Assembly (NCBI RefSeq): GCF_013388255.1
Contig: NZ_CP058215.1
Coordinates: forward strand, 1,116,001-1,180,000
Direction of reading: 5' to 3'
DNA from: Methanolobus zinderi
GTDB taxonomy: Archaea > Halobacteriota > Methanosarcinia > Methanosarcinales > Methanosarcinaceae
DNA length: 64,000 bases
A program made the position numbers and the translations under genes. Below are positions 28,048-36,858 of this stretch, in pieces; positions within the stretch are counted from its first letter, which is position 1; every line of letters begins with the position of its first letter. The notes under the pieces were generated by a model. It did not search any database. It saw only the letters and a list, made by a program, of their open reading frames with translations, and was not told the DNA's origin.

Positions 28048-28818
28048 TCAGGTTTCTTTTTCAAAGTCCTGGATCATAGCAAGCATATTGTCTTTTATGT
28101 TTGTGACTGAGTCAACCCACGGTCCTCCGACATCTATGGGTGCAAGGCCTTTGAAATCGGCTTCAACAAGCTCGGTGTCATAGGGTATTTCTCCGAGCAC
28201 CGGGATGCCGAGCTTTTCCAGGTGGGGCTTGATGTTGGCAGAGGTTCCCTTATTGATGACGGCAGCAAGGTTCCTGATATCTATACCTTCAGAGAGTTCC
28301 TTGATGCGCTGGGCTGTTTCAATGGACCTCATGCCGGGTTCCACTACGATTATCATAAGATCGATACCTCTGGTGGTACCCCTTCCCAGATGTTCGATAC
28401 CTGCCTCCATATCGAGTATGACCGCACTTGTGTCTTTCAGGACCACATGACGCAGGAACGCACGCAGGAAAGCCGATGCAGGACACATGCAACCGCTTCC
28501 ACCTTTCTCAACCGTGCCCATGACCAGCATTTTGACATCATCCGGACCCACGACCCCGAACTTGTCTACAATATCATCGACCTTTGGATTGAACTTGAAC
28601 ATGCCTCCGGTCTCTCCAGCTCTCTCTTCAATAAGGTCTTTAAAATCTGTAAGGGGCTGGGGTGGGTTCTTCACACCAAGGGATGATGCCAGGTTCATGT
28701 CGGCGTCGGCATCAATTGCAAGCACATCATAGCCTTCCCTTGCAAGCATGCGTGCAAGTGTGCCTGAAAGTGTTGTCTTGCCAACTCCACCTTTTCCGGT
28801 AATTGCGATCTTAACCAT
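28048..28818 (-). CDS. cooC: CooC-type nickel-insertion ATPase
   Basis: About 256 residues from MVKIAITGKGG; a second ATG three codons upstream is less likely. The P-loop GKGGVGKTT (8-16) has the deviant Lys of the SIMIBI/MinD class, and DADADMNLASSLG follows as switch I. A CMCP motif (GSGCMCPASAFLRA, near residue 110) is the Cys pair that binds metal at the dimer interface in CooC. Family members load Ni into the carbon monoxide dehydrogenase of the acetyl-CoA synthase complex. No CODH gene is in the window, so it acts in trans or on another Ni protein. Confidence 0.88.
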   Translation of the reverse strand: MVKIAITGKGGVGKTTLSGTLARMLAREGYDVLAIDADADMNLASSLGVKNPPQPLTDFKDLIEERAGETGGMFKFNPKVDDIVDKFGVVGPDDVKMLVMGTVEKGGSGCMCPASAFLRAFLRHVVLKDTSAVILDMEAGIEHLGRGTTRGIDLMIIVVEPGMRSIETAQRIKELSEGIDIRNLAAVINKGTSANIKPHLEKLGIPVLGEIPYDTELVEADFKGLAPIDVGGPWVDSVTNIKDNMLAMIQDFEKET

Positions 28819-28905
28819 GCTTTTCAAGTCGGGACTTATACAAATTATATTTTCCGGTTTACAGGAAGCTGGGTATAAGGCAGCCGAGTAAGTTTGAACA
28901 AATTC

Positions 28906-29736
28906 CTAAATATCTTTCACTAGCCTGAAACCAAGAACATTCAGGCTGCTGTCAGCATCGAGCTGTCCGCGGAACGAACACTGACAGATGTTCGGCCCAT
29001 CCATCCAGCTACCGCCTCTTCCGACTTTTATGTTAGTATTCGTATCTTCCCATGCGCTTCCGTCTGCAGGTGCACCTTCGTAATTGTCATGCCAGCTATC
29101 CTGGGTCCATTCCCAGACATTGCCATGCATATCATACAGTCCCCACTGGTTGGCCTGCTTTTCTCCCACAGGGTGGGTCGTAGCATTTGAATTGAGGGCA
29201 CACCATCCACATGTGTCAGACCATCCGTAATTATCAAGATCGTCTGCATCCTCGGTGAAAGAGAACTTGCCGGTGCTACCGGCTCTTGCAGCGTACTCCC
29301 ATTCGGCTTCTGTGGGTAGCCTGTATTTTGTTGTGCCTTCCATCTCATTGAGTTTGTCGATGAATTGCTGTGCATCATTCCAGGACACCTGCTCGACCGG
29401 CCGGTTGTCATCTTTAAAAAAGGACGGGTTCTCTCCCATGACTGTGGTCCATTCCTCCTGTGTGACCTCATATATGCCCATGTAGAATGATTCGGAGATG
29501 CTGACTGCATGATATGGGTCGTCAAAGGCTACAATGGGTGTTGAATCGGATCCCATGGAAAATTCACCTTCAGGTATAAGTACGAACTCCATTCCAAGGG
29601 AATTGTTATAGGTCGTTTCTAATTCTCCACTGCTACTCTCTATGCATCCCGGTAAAAGGAGTGCCGAAATTATAATGAGGATGATAGAGCATTCTCTAAC
29701 AGGTATCTTATTTGAATAAATGATCATGTTCAACAC
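28906..29736 (-). CDS. SUMF1/formylglycine-generating-enzyme-fold lipoprotein
   Basis: 276 residues. The N-terminus has a signal with lipobox LLPGC (Cys near residue 31), so the protein is exported and probably lipid anchored. From GMEFVLIPEGEFSMGSD to GFRLVKDI it is a complete FGE-sulfatase fold with EVTQEEW, RLPTEAEWEYAARAG, MHGNVWEW and GRGGSW. True formylglycine-generating enzymes have two Cys in the GGS-to-C region; here the region reads SWMDGPNICQCSFR, so the pair geometry differs and a binding or scaffolding role is more likely than sulfatase activation. Confidence 0.88.
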   Translation of the reverse strand: MLNMIIYSNKIPVRECSIILIIISALLLPGCIESSSGELETTYNNSLGMEFVLIPEGEFSMGSDSTPIVAFDDPYHAVSISESFYMGIYEVTQEEWTTVMGENPSFFKDDNRPVEQVSWNDAQQFIDKLNEMEGTTKYRLPTEAEWEYAARAGSTGKFSFTEDADDLDNYGWSDTCGWCALNSNATTHPVGEKQANQWGLYDMHGNVWEWTQDSWHDNYEGAPADGSAWEDTNTNIKVGRGGSWMDGPNICQCSFRGQLDADSSLNVLGFRLVKDI

Positions 29737-29854
29737 CAGTGATCCGATGCTGATTCCTGTATAAATAAGTGCTCTATTTTATCTATATATGCATAATTAG
29801 GTATATATTTCTATTAAAAAAGAGAAGGTAACAAATGATGCATATTATTACGCA

Positions 29855-30562
29855 TCATTCGATAGTGGATATCAGTTCAAGCATCTCCTCTATCTCATCG
29901 TTGCCGTCTATGGATAACAGATCTGCCTCCACGGACCCGATGTTTACAGGCAGGCTTCCGTTTGGGGTCATGCCCATGACAATCACGCTTGAATCCCCAT
30001 CCTCAAATACCGTTACAAGTCCGAGTACGTTAAGGCTGGAATTCTGACCGGTGGCTCCTGAGTAAATGGATACCGAAACAACAGAACCGTCTTGCATTGC
30101 CAGCTCTCTTGTATCTATTTTACTGAAGCTCCGGACGTCGTTCTGTTCTGACATATCATTCACGTTGCTGTCTCTCAGTTTTGATATCAGGTCAGTGGGG
30201 ATCTTTGCTCCTCCGGGGAGGGTTATGCGATTGGTCCTGATCCAGGCCTCTGTCATCGGAACTTCCGGGGCGAAGGGGACATTGTAAGCCTGCTTGAATT
30301 CTTCCCTCTGCTCTTCTATCTCAGAAGCAAGTCGGTCATTTTTGTATCTCACGACGGTGCTTTTGAAACTGATAGCACTTGAATCGGAAATGTTCTGCTG
30401 GAATGAGTTGTATTCTATCTCTTCGTCCTGCGACCAGCCGTAAGCTGCAAGTGCGTTCTCATCGATCAGCGCCGGACTTGCTTCAGGGGTTTCCATACAT
30501 CCCGAGAATGCAATTAAAAACACAACACACGTTATTGACAGTAGCTTATATGTTAGCTGCAA
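29855..30562 (-). CDS. Lipoprotein of unknown function
   Basis: 235 residues with a signal peptide and lipobox FSGC (Cys near residue 22). The mature part is acidic and mixed alpha/beta; no domain is recognised. The pattern of one N-terminal lipoprotein signal followed by a domain with several long beta strands (ELAMQDGSVVSVSIYSG, VTVFEDGDSSVIVMG) resembles many archaeal small exported proteins. It lies 118 nt from the SUMF1-type lipoprotein, same strand, with an A/T-rich promoter between them. Confidence 0.7.
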   Translation of the reverse strand: MQLTYKLLSITCVVFLIAFSGCMETPEASPALIDENALAAYGWSQDEEIEYNSFQQNISDSSAISFKSTVVRYKNDRLASEIEEQREEFKQAYNVPFAPEVPMTEAWIRTNRITLPGGAKIPTDLISKLRDSNVNDMSEQNDVRSFSKIDTRELAMQDGSVVSVSIYSGATGQNSSLNVLGLVTVFEDGDSSVIVMGMTPNGSLPVNIGSVEADLLSIDGNDEIEEMLELISTIE

Positions 30563-30674
30563 GATTTCACCTTTAATTAATAAGAGATAATTTTATATTA
30601 ATATGTTATGACATGATATATTGTTGGCTCCCCTTCTTTTTTTAGACAAGAGAATCATAGATTTTATATTGTAC

Positions 30675-31586
30675 ATGATTAATAGTCTTACCATGCAAAC
30701 TAAGGGCTCGAGGTTTCGGAAAATACAAAGGGTCATGTGGTATGTGCTCTTTCTGAACCTTGCAGTTGCCATTGCCAAAATAGCGTATGGTATGTGGACC
30801 AACGTATTGAGTATGCAGTCAGATGGTTACCATTCTCTTTTTGACGGTGTGTCAAATGTCATCGGGCTTATCGGCATACAGATAGCCTCAAAACCACCTG
30901 ACAGGGAACACCCTTACGGACACAGAAAATTCGAGACCCTTGCAGCGTTTTTCATTGCATTTATCCTTGGAATTGTGGCCTTTGAGATCGTACGCTCGGC
31001 CCTCGAGCGTTTTGGCAACGGTAATAGTCCCGAAGTAACGACCATCAGTTTTCTTGTAATGCTGGGTACCATGGCCGTTAATTATACAGTCTCGACCTAT
31101 GAAAAGAAGAAAGGAACCGAACTCCAGAGTGAGGTACTGCTGGCAGACTCGGCACACACCAGAAGTGACATTTATGTCTCGATCTCTGTTCTGCTCGGTC
31201 TGGTTGCCATAAGGGCTGGATATCCCATCGTTGATCCTATTATCTCTATTCTTGTGGCTATTGTTATACTTCATGCAGGACTGGAGATCATATTCAGCAG
31301 TGCTTCCATACTCTGTGATGAGTCACGCATCGATCCTGAAAAGATCTTCAATATTGTTTGTAGTGTGGAAGGGGTTTACAGCTGTCACAATATCCGCACC
31401 CGGGGTCCCGAGGGTAATGTCTATGTGGATCTTCATGTGGAAGTCGATCCCACAATGCCGACTTATAAATCGCACACTGTGGCCCATATAGTTCAGTATC
31501 GTCTGAAAGAGGCTTTCGAGGGGATAGAGGAAGTGCTTGTTCATGTCGAACCTGCAGACGGGAACAATAATTATAACTATAAATAA
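30675..31586 (+). CDS. Cation diffusion facilitator transporter
   Basis: About 303 residues. The frame opens at a TTG at 30621, but ATG at 30675 or 30693 (MQTKGSRFRKIQR) fits the family start better; no clear ribosome binding site decides. The first membrane helices carry the metal site SDGYHSLFDGVSN (D and H/D pairs), followed by HPYGHRKFE, a CDF signature, and later DSAHTRSDIYVS. The C-terminal cytoplasmic domain has HNIRTRG and HVEVDPTMP metal-sensing stretches. It exports Zn2+, Fe2+, Mn2+ or similar; the metal cannot be told. aroC follows 21 nt later on the same strand. Confidence 0.9.
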   Translation: MINSLTMQTKGSRFRKIQRVMWYVLFLNLAVAIAKIAYGMWTNVLSMQSDGYHSLFDGVSNVIGLIGIQIASKPPDREHPYGHRKFETLAAFFIAFILGIVAFEIVRSALERFGNGNSPEVTTISFLVMLGTMAVNYTVSTYEKKKGTELQSEVLLADSAHTRSDIYVSISVLLGLVAIRAGYPIVDPIISILVAIVILHAGLEIIFSSASILCDESRIDPEKIFNIVCSVEGVYSCHNIRTRGPEGNVYVDLHVEVDPTMPTYKSHTVAHIVQYRLKEAFEGIEEVLVHVEPADGNNNYNYK

Positions 31587-31607
31587 CATCAGTGCTTTTT
31601 TAGGACT

Positions 31608-32708
31608 ATGCCAGGAAACACCTTTGGTCATTCATTCAGGATCACAACATGGGGAGAATCGCACGGTGCAGCCGTAGGTGTAGTCGTTGACGGCGTACCT
31701 GCAGGACTTGAGCTGACCGAGGCGGATGTTCAGAAGGAACTGAGCAGAAGGCGTCCGGGACAGAGCGAGGTATCGACCCCGCGTTCGGAGTCGGATACTG
31801 TGGAGATACTTTCAGGTGTTTTCGAAGGCATGACCACCGGTACTCCAATATCCATGCTTGTAAGGAACAAGAATGCAAATCCCGGTGCTTATGATTATAT
31901 AAGGAATATTCCACGACCCGGTCATGCGGACCTTTTCTACATGGAAAAATACGGTTTTCGCGATCACAGGGGAGGAGGCAGGTCATCCGGCAGGGAAACC
32001 GTCGGAAGGGTTGCAGGCGGTGCCATTGCAAAGAAACTGCTTTCAAGCTTTGGTATTGAGGTTCTTGCACACGTGATCGAACTTGGAGGCGTAAAAGCCA
32101 GGCAGGTTACTGTCGAGGAGATCCGTGATAATGTAGACCGAACTGTTGTCAGATGCGCTGATATGGAAGCTGCTGAAAAAATGCTTGAGCAGGTAAGACT
32201 TGCACGTGAAGAAGGCGACAGCATAGGTGGCATAGTCGAGCTGATTGCAACAGGTGTGCCGGAAGGGCTGGGTGAGCCGGTCTTTGACAAACTGGATGCG
32301 GATATCGCCGGGGCGCTGATGAGCATCGGTGCTGTTAAGGGTGTTGAGATTGGTGCTGGTTTTGACTGTGCCCGTATGAAGGGCAGCCAGATGAACGATG
32401 CATTCGTGATGGAGGATGATGGCTCAGTTATCACTGAAACCAACAACGCAGGCGGGATCATAGGAGGTCTTTCCACGGGAATGCCACTAATATGCCGTAT
32501 TGCGGTGAAGCCCACACCTTCAATATCAAAAAAGCAGAAGACCGTGGATATGTCTTCTATGGAAGAGATGGACATCGAGGTTCGCGGCCGTCATGATCCG
32601 ACAATACCTCCGAGGATGGTGCCTGTGGCCGAGTCCATGCTGGCTCTGGTGCTGGCAGATCATATGATACGAAGCGGAAGGATGAATTCCGAATACCTGC
32701 TAAGGTAA
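31608..32708 (+). CDS. aroC: Chorismate synthase
   Basis: 366 residues, the normal length. It converts EPSP to chorismate with reduced flavin, the last step of the shikimate pathway. The three family signatures are present: [18 protein letters not shown] near the N-terminus, the [19 protein letters not shown] stretch in the first third, and [17 protein letters not shown] near the C-terminus. It sits directly behind the CDF transporter gene; no other shikimate gene is nearby. Confidence 0.97.
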   Translation: MPGNTFGHSFRITTWGESHGAAVGVVVDGVPAGLELTEADVQKELSRRRPGQSEVSTPRSESDTVEILSGVFEGMTTGTPISMLVRNKNANPGAYDYIRNIPRPGHADLFYMEKYGFRDHRGGGRSSGRETVGRVAGGAIAKKLLSSFGIEVLAHVIELGGVKARQVTVEEIRDNVDRTVVRCADMEAAEKMLEQVRLAREEGDSIGGIVELIATGVPEGLGEPVFDKLDADIAGALMSIGAVKGVEIGAGFDCARMKGSQMNDAFVMEDDGSVITETNNAGGIIGGLSTGMPLICRIAVKPTPSISKKQKTVDMSSMEEMDIEVRGRHDPTIPPRMVPVAESMLALVLADHMIRSGRMNSEYLLR

Positions 32709-32867
32709 TCTTTTCTTGTTTTCATTTTGCTTTTTAAATCAGCTATTGAATCTTCAACAGGATTAGAATTGTAAATATATATTCTATACAACTGCTATAT
32801 ATCTATAAAGGTTATCTATTTAATTCATTCTGCAGAGTCATTGCGTAAAAATAATTGATGTGTAGAG

Positions 32868-33830
32868 ATGGATACGAGAAAAGTACAGGTAACCGGTAAG
32901 TCCACATATATTGTAACGATCCCGAAGAAATGGGCTGTTAAATCAAGACTGAAATCCGGCTCTCCACTCTCTATCCTGTATGCCGAGGACGGCTCTCTTA
33001 TCATCAAACCCCCGGGTTTTAAAGAATCTAAAAAGACAAAGAAGATCAAAACCGATAAGAAACTTGAGCACCTTAAAAGAGATATAATAGGTCTCTACAT
33101 CGTGGGCGATCACCATATGGTAGAGATACAGGGAGAGAACCTGTCCCGGGACTTCAGGGAAGAGATCAAAGCTCTTTGCACACGTCTTGTGGGCTTCGAG
33201 CTGGTGGAGAGTAGTGAAACCGCCCTTGTGATACAGAATTACCTTGATTCTGACGAGTTCACCATCGAAAAAGGAATAAAGCGTATGTCGTCGATCATCT
33301 ACCTGATGCTTGACGAGCTCGAACAGGCTTTTGGTGAGAATGACCGGTTAATGTGCAAAGAGATCATCAAGCGTGATGATGATATTGACCGGATGTTCAC
33401 TCTTGTGTCTAGGCAGTATGTTAACAGACTTAACCTCAAAAAGGCTTCAAGCAAGGATGCTCTGAGCCTGATAGAGGCCTTTTATTACAGGATGGCAGGA
33501 AGAGAAATCGAAAGGATCGGAGATCACATTACTAAAATTGCTTTGCATTATGAATACACTGAAATACATCCGGATGTTTTACTACTGCTTGCAGAACTCT
33601 GCGGGGAATTGCAAACCCTGTTCATGGATTCCTTTGAATCCCTCAGGCAGGCCGACAATGAACTTGGCAACAGGGTGCTTGAGAGCGGAGAGGAATTTGA
33701 CAGCAAGCTTGTGATTGCCGGGAATATGCCGGTCTACGACTCCATCGATATCATAATTGACAGTTTCAGCAGGATAAAGGACTATGCATCGAATATTGCA
33801 GAACATGCTATCGATCTATCACAACTATAG
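32868..33830 (+). CDS. Phosphate regulator: AbrB-type N-terminus fused to PhoU domains (copy 1)
   Basis: 320 residues. Residues 1-45 form a SpoVT/AbrB swapped-hairpin DNA-binding domain (VTGKSTYIVTIPKKWA). The rest is a helical PhoU-type protein: repeats around residues 120-200 (CKEIIKRDDDIDRMF, MAGREIERIGDHITKIAL) and the C-terminal half contain the E/DxxxD metal-binding style of PhoU. Such fusions probably act as phosphate-linked transcription regulators. It is the first gene of the region that leads to pstS, 3 kb downstream, and is paralogous to the protein at 46240. A/T-rich promoter DNA lies upstream of the ATG. Confidence 0.9.
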   Translation: MDTRKVQVTGKSTYIVTIPKKWAVKSRLKSGSPLSILYAEDGSLIIKPPGFKESKKTKKIKTDKKLEHLKRDIIGLYIVGDHHMVEIQGENLSRDFREEIKALCTRLVGFELVESSETALVIQNYLDSDEFTIEKGIKRMSSIIYLMLDELEQAFGENDRLMCKEIIKRDDDIDRMFTLVSRQYVNRLNLKKASSKDALSLIEAFYYRMAGREIERIGDHITKIALHYEYTEIHPDVLLLLAELCGELQTLFMDSFESLRQADNELGNRVLESGEEFDSKLVIAGNMPVYDSIDIIIDSFSRIKDYASNIAEHAIDLSQL

Positions 33831-34218
33831 GTTGATTCCTCTGTTTCTCAGTGTATCCGTAATAATCGATTATTCCCTAACCTTCTATTTTGCCGGAAGT
33901 ATCGAAAATATCCTTGCCCATGAGTTCAGTCCCACCCTTGTATTTGCGGTGAAGAATGATATAGTACTGCCATACCTGGCAGTTATAGTAGTGTTCTACT
34001 ATTTCATGGGTTATACGATTCTGAAGTTCCTTGACGGCGAGGAGATCTACCCCATCGGAGTCTTCATAATCATGCTGATGAGCCTGACTCATGTGCTGGG
34101 TGGTATGTCCTGGTACGTGCTGAGCGAGTCCTACTCGAACATGATTTTCATGCTGTCAATGACATCGGTTATTATAGCTCTCTCTGTTTTTGGGTATGAG
34201 ATATTCAGAAAAGGGTAA
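33784..34218 (+). CDS. Small membrane protein overlapping phoU copy 1
   Basis: 144 residues (120-136 if a later ATG, for example 33808, is used). Four hydrophobic segments; the first ends in IIDYSLTFYF, which recalls the D..T pattern of DUF5658-like proteins. The frame overlaps the end of phoU by 23-47 nt, indicating translational coupling. The second PhoU gene also has a small four-helix protein beside it (47257-47646), so a functional link between PhoU-type regulators and this membrane protein is plausible. No function is known. Confidence 0.65.
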   Translation: MHRILQNMLSIYHNYRLIPLFLSVSVIIDYSLTFYFAGSIENILAHEFSPTLVFAVKNDIVLPYLAVIVVFYYFMGYTILKFLDGEEIYPIGVFIIMLMSLTHVLGGMSWYVLSESYSNMIFMLSMTSVIIALSVFGYEIFRKG

Positions 34219-34327
34219 AAAGAAGCAGTCTATAGTTCTATATACTTTCCATACCTGAAATAGCTCCGGAAATATCTATTTATTTCATTTGTGCAAGGAA
34301 TATTACTGAACAATACTACTAGCCCGT

Positions 34328-34507
34328 ATGAAGAGGTTGGTCAGTCTACTCGCAGCGACGATACTGTCACTATGTACTTTCTATTCTACCTGCTGGTACA
34401 CCCCTTCAGCTTTTTTTGATACGGCCGTACCTTTTGTTTTTGTGACCCTCTTTGGGTACATTCTTCTTATGTATATGGTATTCAAACGGTTTTCGAAGAA
34501 AACATGA
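34328..34507 (+). CDS. 59-residue two-helix membrane protein
   Basis: A short frame, ATG at 34328 to TGA at 34505-34507, encoding MKRLVSLLAATILSLC, then a Cys- and Trp-containing loop, then a second helix (VPFVFVTLFGYILLMYMVF) and a basic end KRFSKK. Positive charge at both ends is typical of a small inner-membrane protein with both termini in the cytoplasm. It ends 16 nt before the start of the large surface-protein gene and is probably made with it. Confidence 0.5.
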   Translation: MKRLVSLLAATILSLCTFYSTCWYTPSAFFDTAVPFVFVTLFGYILLMYMVFKRFSKKT

Positions 34508-34523
34508 GTGGGGAGTGGAATTT

Positions 34524-36548
34524 ATGAAAAAAAGGTTTTATGATTGGTTTAGTTTACTCTGTATTGTGGGTCTGGTTTTGTTTTTCTTAATACCTGCTCC
34601 TGCAATGGCAGAAAGTAGTCTTTGTCCCTGCGATGATCTTGATTATTGTGTAGAGTGGGTCAAAGAAGATACTGTCACTATAAAGTGGGGTCAGATTGGG
34701 AAAGCAATTGTTGGTGGCACTGAGTACAAGTTCAGGCCGGATGATTTCAATGAGGATAATACAGGAGTATTGATCTCTGCACAGAGGGGCAATGAAGATG
34801 TCCTAAGTGAATTCCTTTTCCTCAATGGTGACAGTACCTTCCACTGGGACCATGACATAATGGTCGCACTCAAGGATATCAGCACCGGCAGTCAGGAGAC
34901 CCCGGACGTTAAGCTGGAAATATATTCAAGAGGTTTACCTGAACTTGATTTTGAGTTTAAGGCGAGTTCTGAGAAAATAGATGACGTCAAGGTAGAATCT
35001 GATCAGTACGCACCGGGTGAAGAAAAATTCGTTGAAGTTACAGTCAAGAACACCGGTGATGCATGGATAGAGAATGTTGTACTTGAGATGGATATAGATA
35101 ATTTCAGACTCAAATCAAAAGGCGATTTTGAGTTCAGGGATCAAGTAATCAAAAAGAATCTGGGCTGTTTTGAGCAGGAGGAATCCAAAAAAGTAAACTT
35201 TACGGTTATAGCACCTGAATGGGATGGAACAACCTCTCCGTATTCTATTAATTACAACATAACTGCAAAGGCCGGTGGTTATGATATCAAGGGTGGCTAT
35301 CACAGTTTTGGTGATTCCACAACATTTAGCTGCACTGAGCCTGAAATAAAGGTTAAGCTTGAGGTTGTGAACGAGGAAATAAACATGAGTTCATGGTTCG
35401 TGAGACCTCTCTACACCCAGACAGATACGCACCAGTCCGTGGATTTTGAGATATGGAATGCCTGGGAACATTCCTTTTTGAGGACGAATATCTATAATAC
35501 GGGTCTCTATACGGTTGATGATCTTGAGGTCCAGTTTGCCGAAATCCCGGATGAGCTTATGGTCTCAGAGACTCACGAATCAGGTGATTACAAACGTGTC
35601 AGTCCTGAAGGACAGTATTATCTCGGTCAGAAACTGATCCCGATCGAGTCCGGCACCTACAAATTCCCTGCTGTGGTTGTGACTGCCGATTTTTATGGTA
35701 AGGAGTTTACATGGAAGTCAAAATCCGAAAATTTGAAGGTACACGGTCCTCATATCCTCTTCAGCAAATCCCTCGCCAAATCGGATGAAGGGTACACTGT
35801 TACCCTCAAGGTATCCAATGACGGTGACCGGCCTTCCTGGGTCAATGTTACTGACAGGGTACCATCTGATGTAAACTATATTGGCGGCAGCTTTGAGGAA
35901 AACCTGAAAGGTGAGGTACCCCTTTCGGAATGGGACTGGTCTTCTTCCAGGATCAACGGAACACAGACAATGTCAGTTGACGGTGTGCTCCTTGCACCCG
36001 GTGAGAGTTTCTCCTTCGGATACAATATCAATCCTGATAGTGCACCGGACCTGCCCTATGCCACATGTGAGTTCAGGGGTCTTCCTGACTATGAGGGAGA
36101 ATTGCAGTCGTCGCATTTTGTTTCCGGGAACGAGGTGGAGCGAAACTTCGACCTGTCCACAGGTGAATGGGTGGATGATACAGAAGACCCGCAGGCAGCC
36201 AGTGTCGAAGTAGCTGCTCCGGATTCTGTTGATGAAGATGAGGAAATATTGTATTCTATGGAAGAAAACGATGAAGAATTGATCGTTCCCGATGCGTCTG
36301 TGGAAGTCAGTGATGAGTCGGTCAATCCTTCATTCCTTTCAAAGCTTCTGGGACCTCTCGGAGATTATTTCAACAGGGCACAGCAGTTCGTGCACAACCT
36401 TTTCCAGAGCACTCTCGGAGGTTTCGGATCAGCCTTTGGTACTATGGAAGGTGCAGCCATCAATGCTGTTGAGAATTATCTCTATGCTATTGTGATAATC
36501 ATTGCACTGGCAGTATTCGGGATAGTTTACACCCTCGTTTCCAGATAA
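34524..36548 (+). CDS. Exported surface protein with CARDB/NEW3-like domains and C-terminal anchor
   Basis: 674 residues from the ATG at 34524, chosen over the upstream open frame because a GGGGAG sequence precedes it and a signal peptide (LLCIVGLVLFFLIPAPAMA) follows. After a CPCDDLDYC start the protein has three or so Ig-like or CARDB domains: APGEEKFVEVTVKNTGDAWI, HGPHILFSKSLAK and WVNVTDRVPSDVNYIGG, the latter like DUF11 repeats. An acidic linker leads to an amphipathic helix, then one membrane helix (YLYAIVIIIALAVFGIVYTLV). It is an envelope-attached protein; its place between phoU and pstS suggests involvement in phosphate capture at the surface, which is inference. Confidence 0.8.
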   Translation: MKKRFYDWFSLLCIVGLVLFFLIPAPAMAESSLCPCDDLDYCVEWVKEDTVTIKWGQIGKAIVGGTEYKFRPDDFNEDNTGVLISAQRGNEDVLSEFLFLNGDSTFHWDHDIMVALKDISTGSQETPDVKLEIYSRGLPELDFEFKASSEKIDDVKVESDQYAPGEEKFVEVTVKNTGDAWIENVVLEMDIDNFRLKSKGDFEFRDQVIKKNLGCFEQEESKKVNFTVIAPEWDGTTSPYSINYNITAKAGGYDIKGGYHSFGDSTTFSCTEPEIKVKLEVVNEEINMSSWFVRPLYTQTDTHQSVDFEIWNAWEHSFLRTNIYNTGLYTVDDLEVQFAEIPDELMVSETHESGDYKRVSPEGQYYLGQKLIPIESGTYKFPAVVVTADFYGKEFTWKSKSENLKVHGPHILFSKSLAKSDEGYTVTLKVSNDGDRPSWVNVTDRVPSDVNYIGGSFEENLKGEVPLSEWDWSSSRINGTQTMSVDGVLLAPGESFSFGYNINPDSAPDLPYATCEFRGLPDYEGELQSSHFVSGNEVERNFDLSTGEWVDDTEDPQAASVEVAAPDSVDEDEEILYSMEENDEELIVPDASVEVSDESVNPSFLSKLLGPLGDYFNRAQQFVHNLFQSTLGGFGSAFGTMEGAAINAVENYLYAIVIIIALAVFGIVYTLVSR

Positions 36549-36858
36549 TTTTCTTCTTAATTTCCTTATACACTTCTTTTTTTCTGTATCTAAAGGCTTT
36601 CAATCAGCAGGCAGAAGTATCCATATCTCTTGACTGATCTGTATCCTTTTCACAATATTTTGATTACAGAATGCTTCTTTTTCTTCCATAAAATATTCTC
36701 TGATTGTATATGCAGTCGTATATAGATATATTGTAAATCTATATGGATTGTTGGAGTATATACATTATTTGTGGAAGTATTATATATCGACGATACGATG
36801 TAGGACTCAGAGCGCGTAAAACCCGCTCCGATAGAACAACTAAAAATTGGTGTACGAT
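36549..36858. promoter_or_regulatory. Control region of the pstS-pilin gene
   Basis: No gene is visible in 310 nt. A perfect 8-bp inverted repeat ATATAGAT/ATCTATAT with a 9-nt spacer lies at 36720-36744, followed by further A/T-rich TATA-like DNA (36755-36790). A short GAGCG/CGCTC hairpin (36810-36830) lies in the leader. The inverted repeat is a candidate operator for a phosphate-responsive regulator such as the neighbouring AbrB-PhoU proteins. Confidence 0.4.

Noticed and set aside
28906-29736. A true sulfatase-activating formylglycine-generating enzyme
   Set aside because: The Cys pair and surrounding residues of the active site do not fit, no sulfatase gene is near, and the protein is a lipoprotein.
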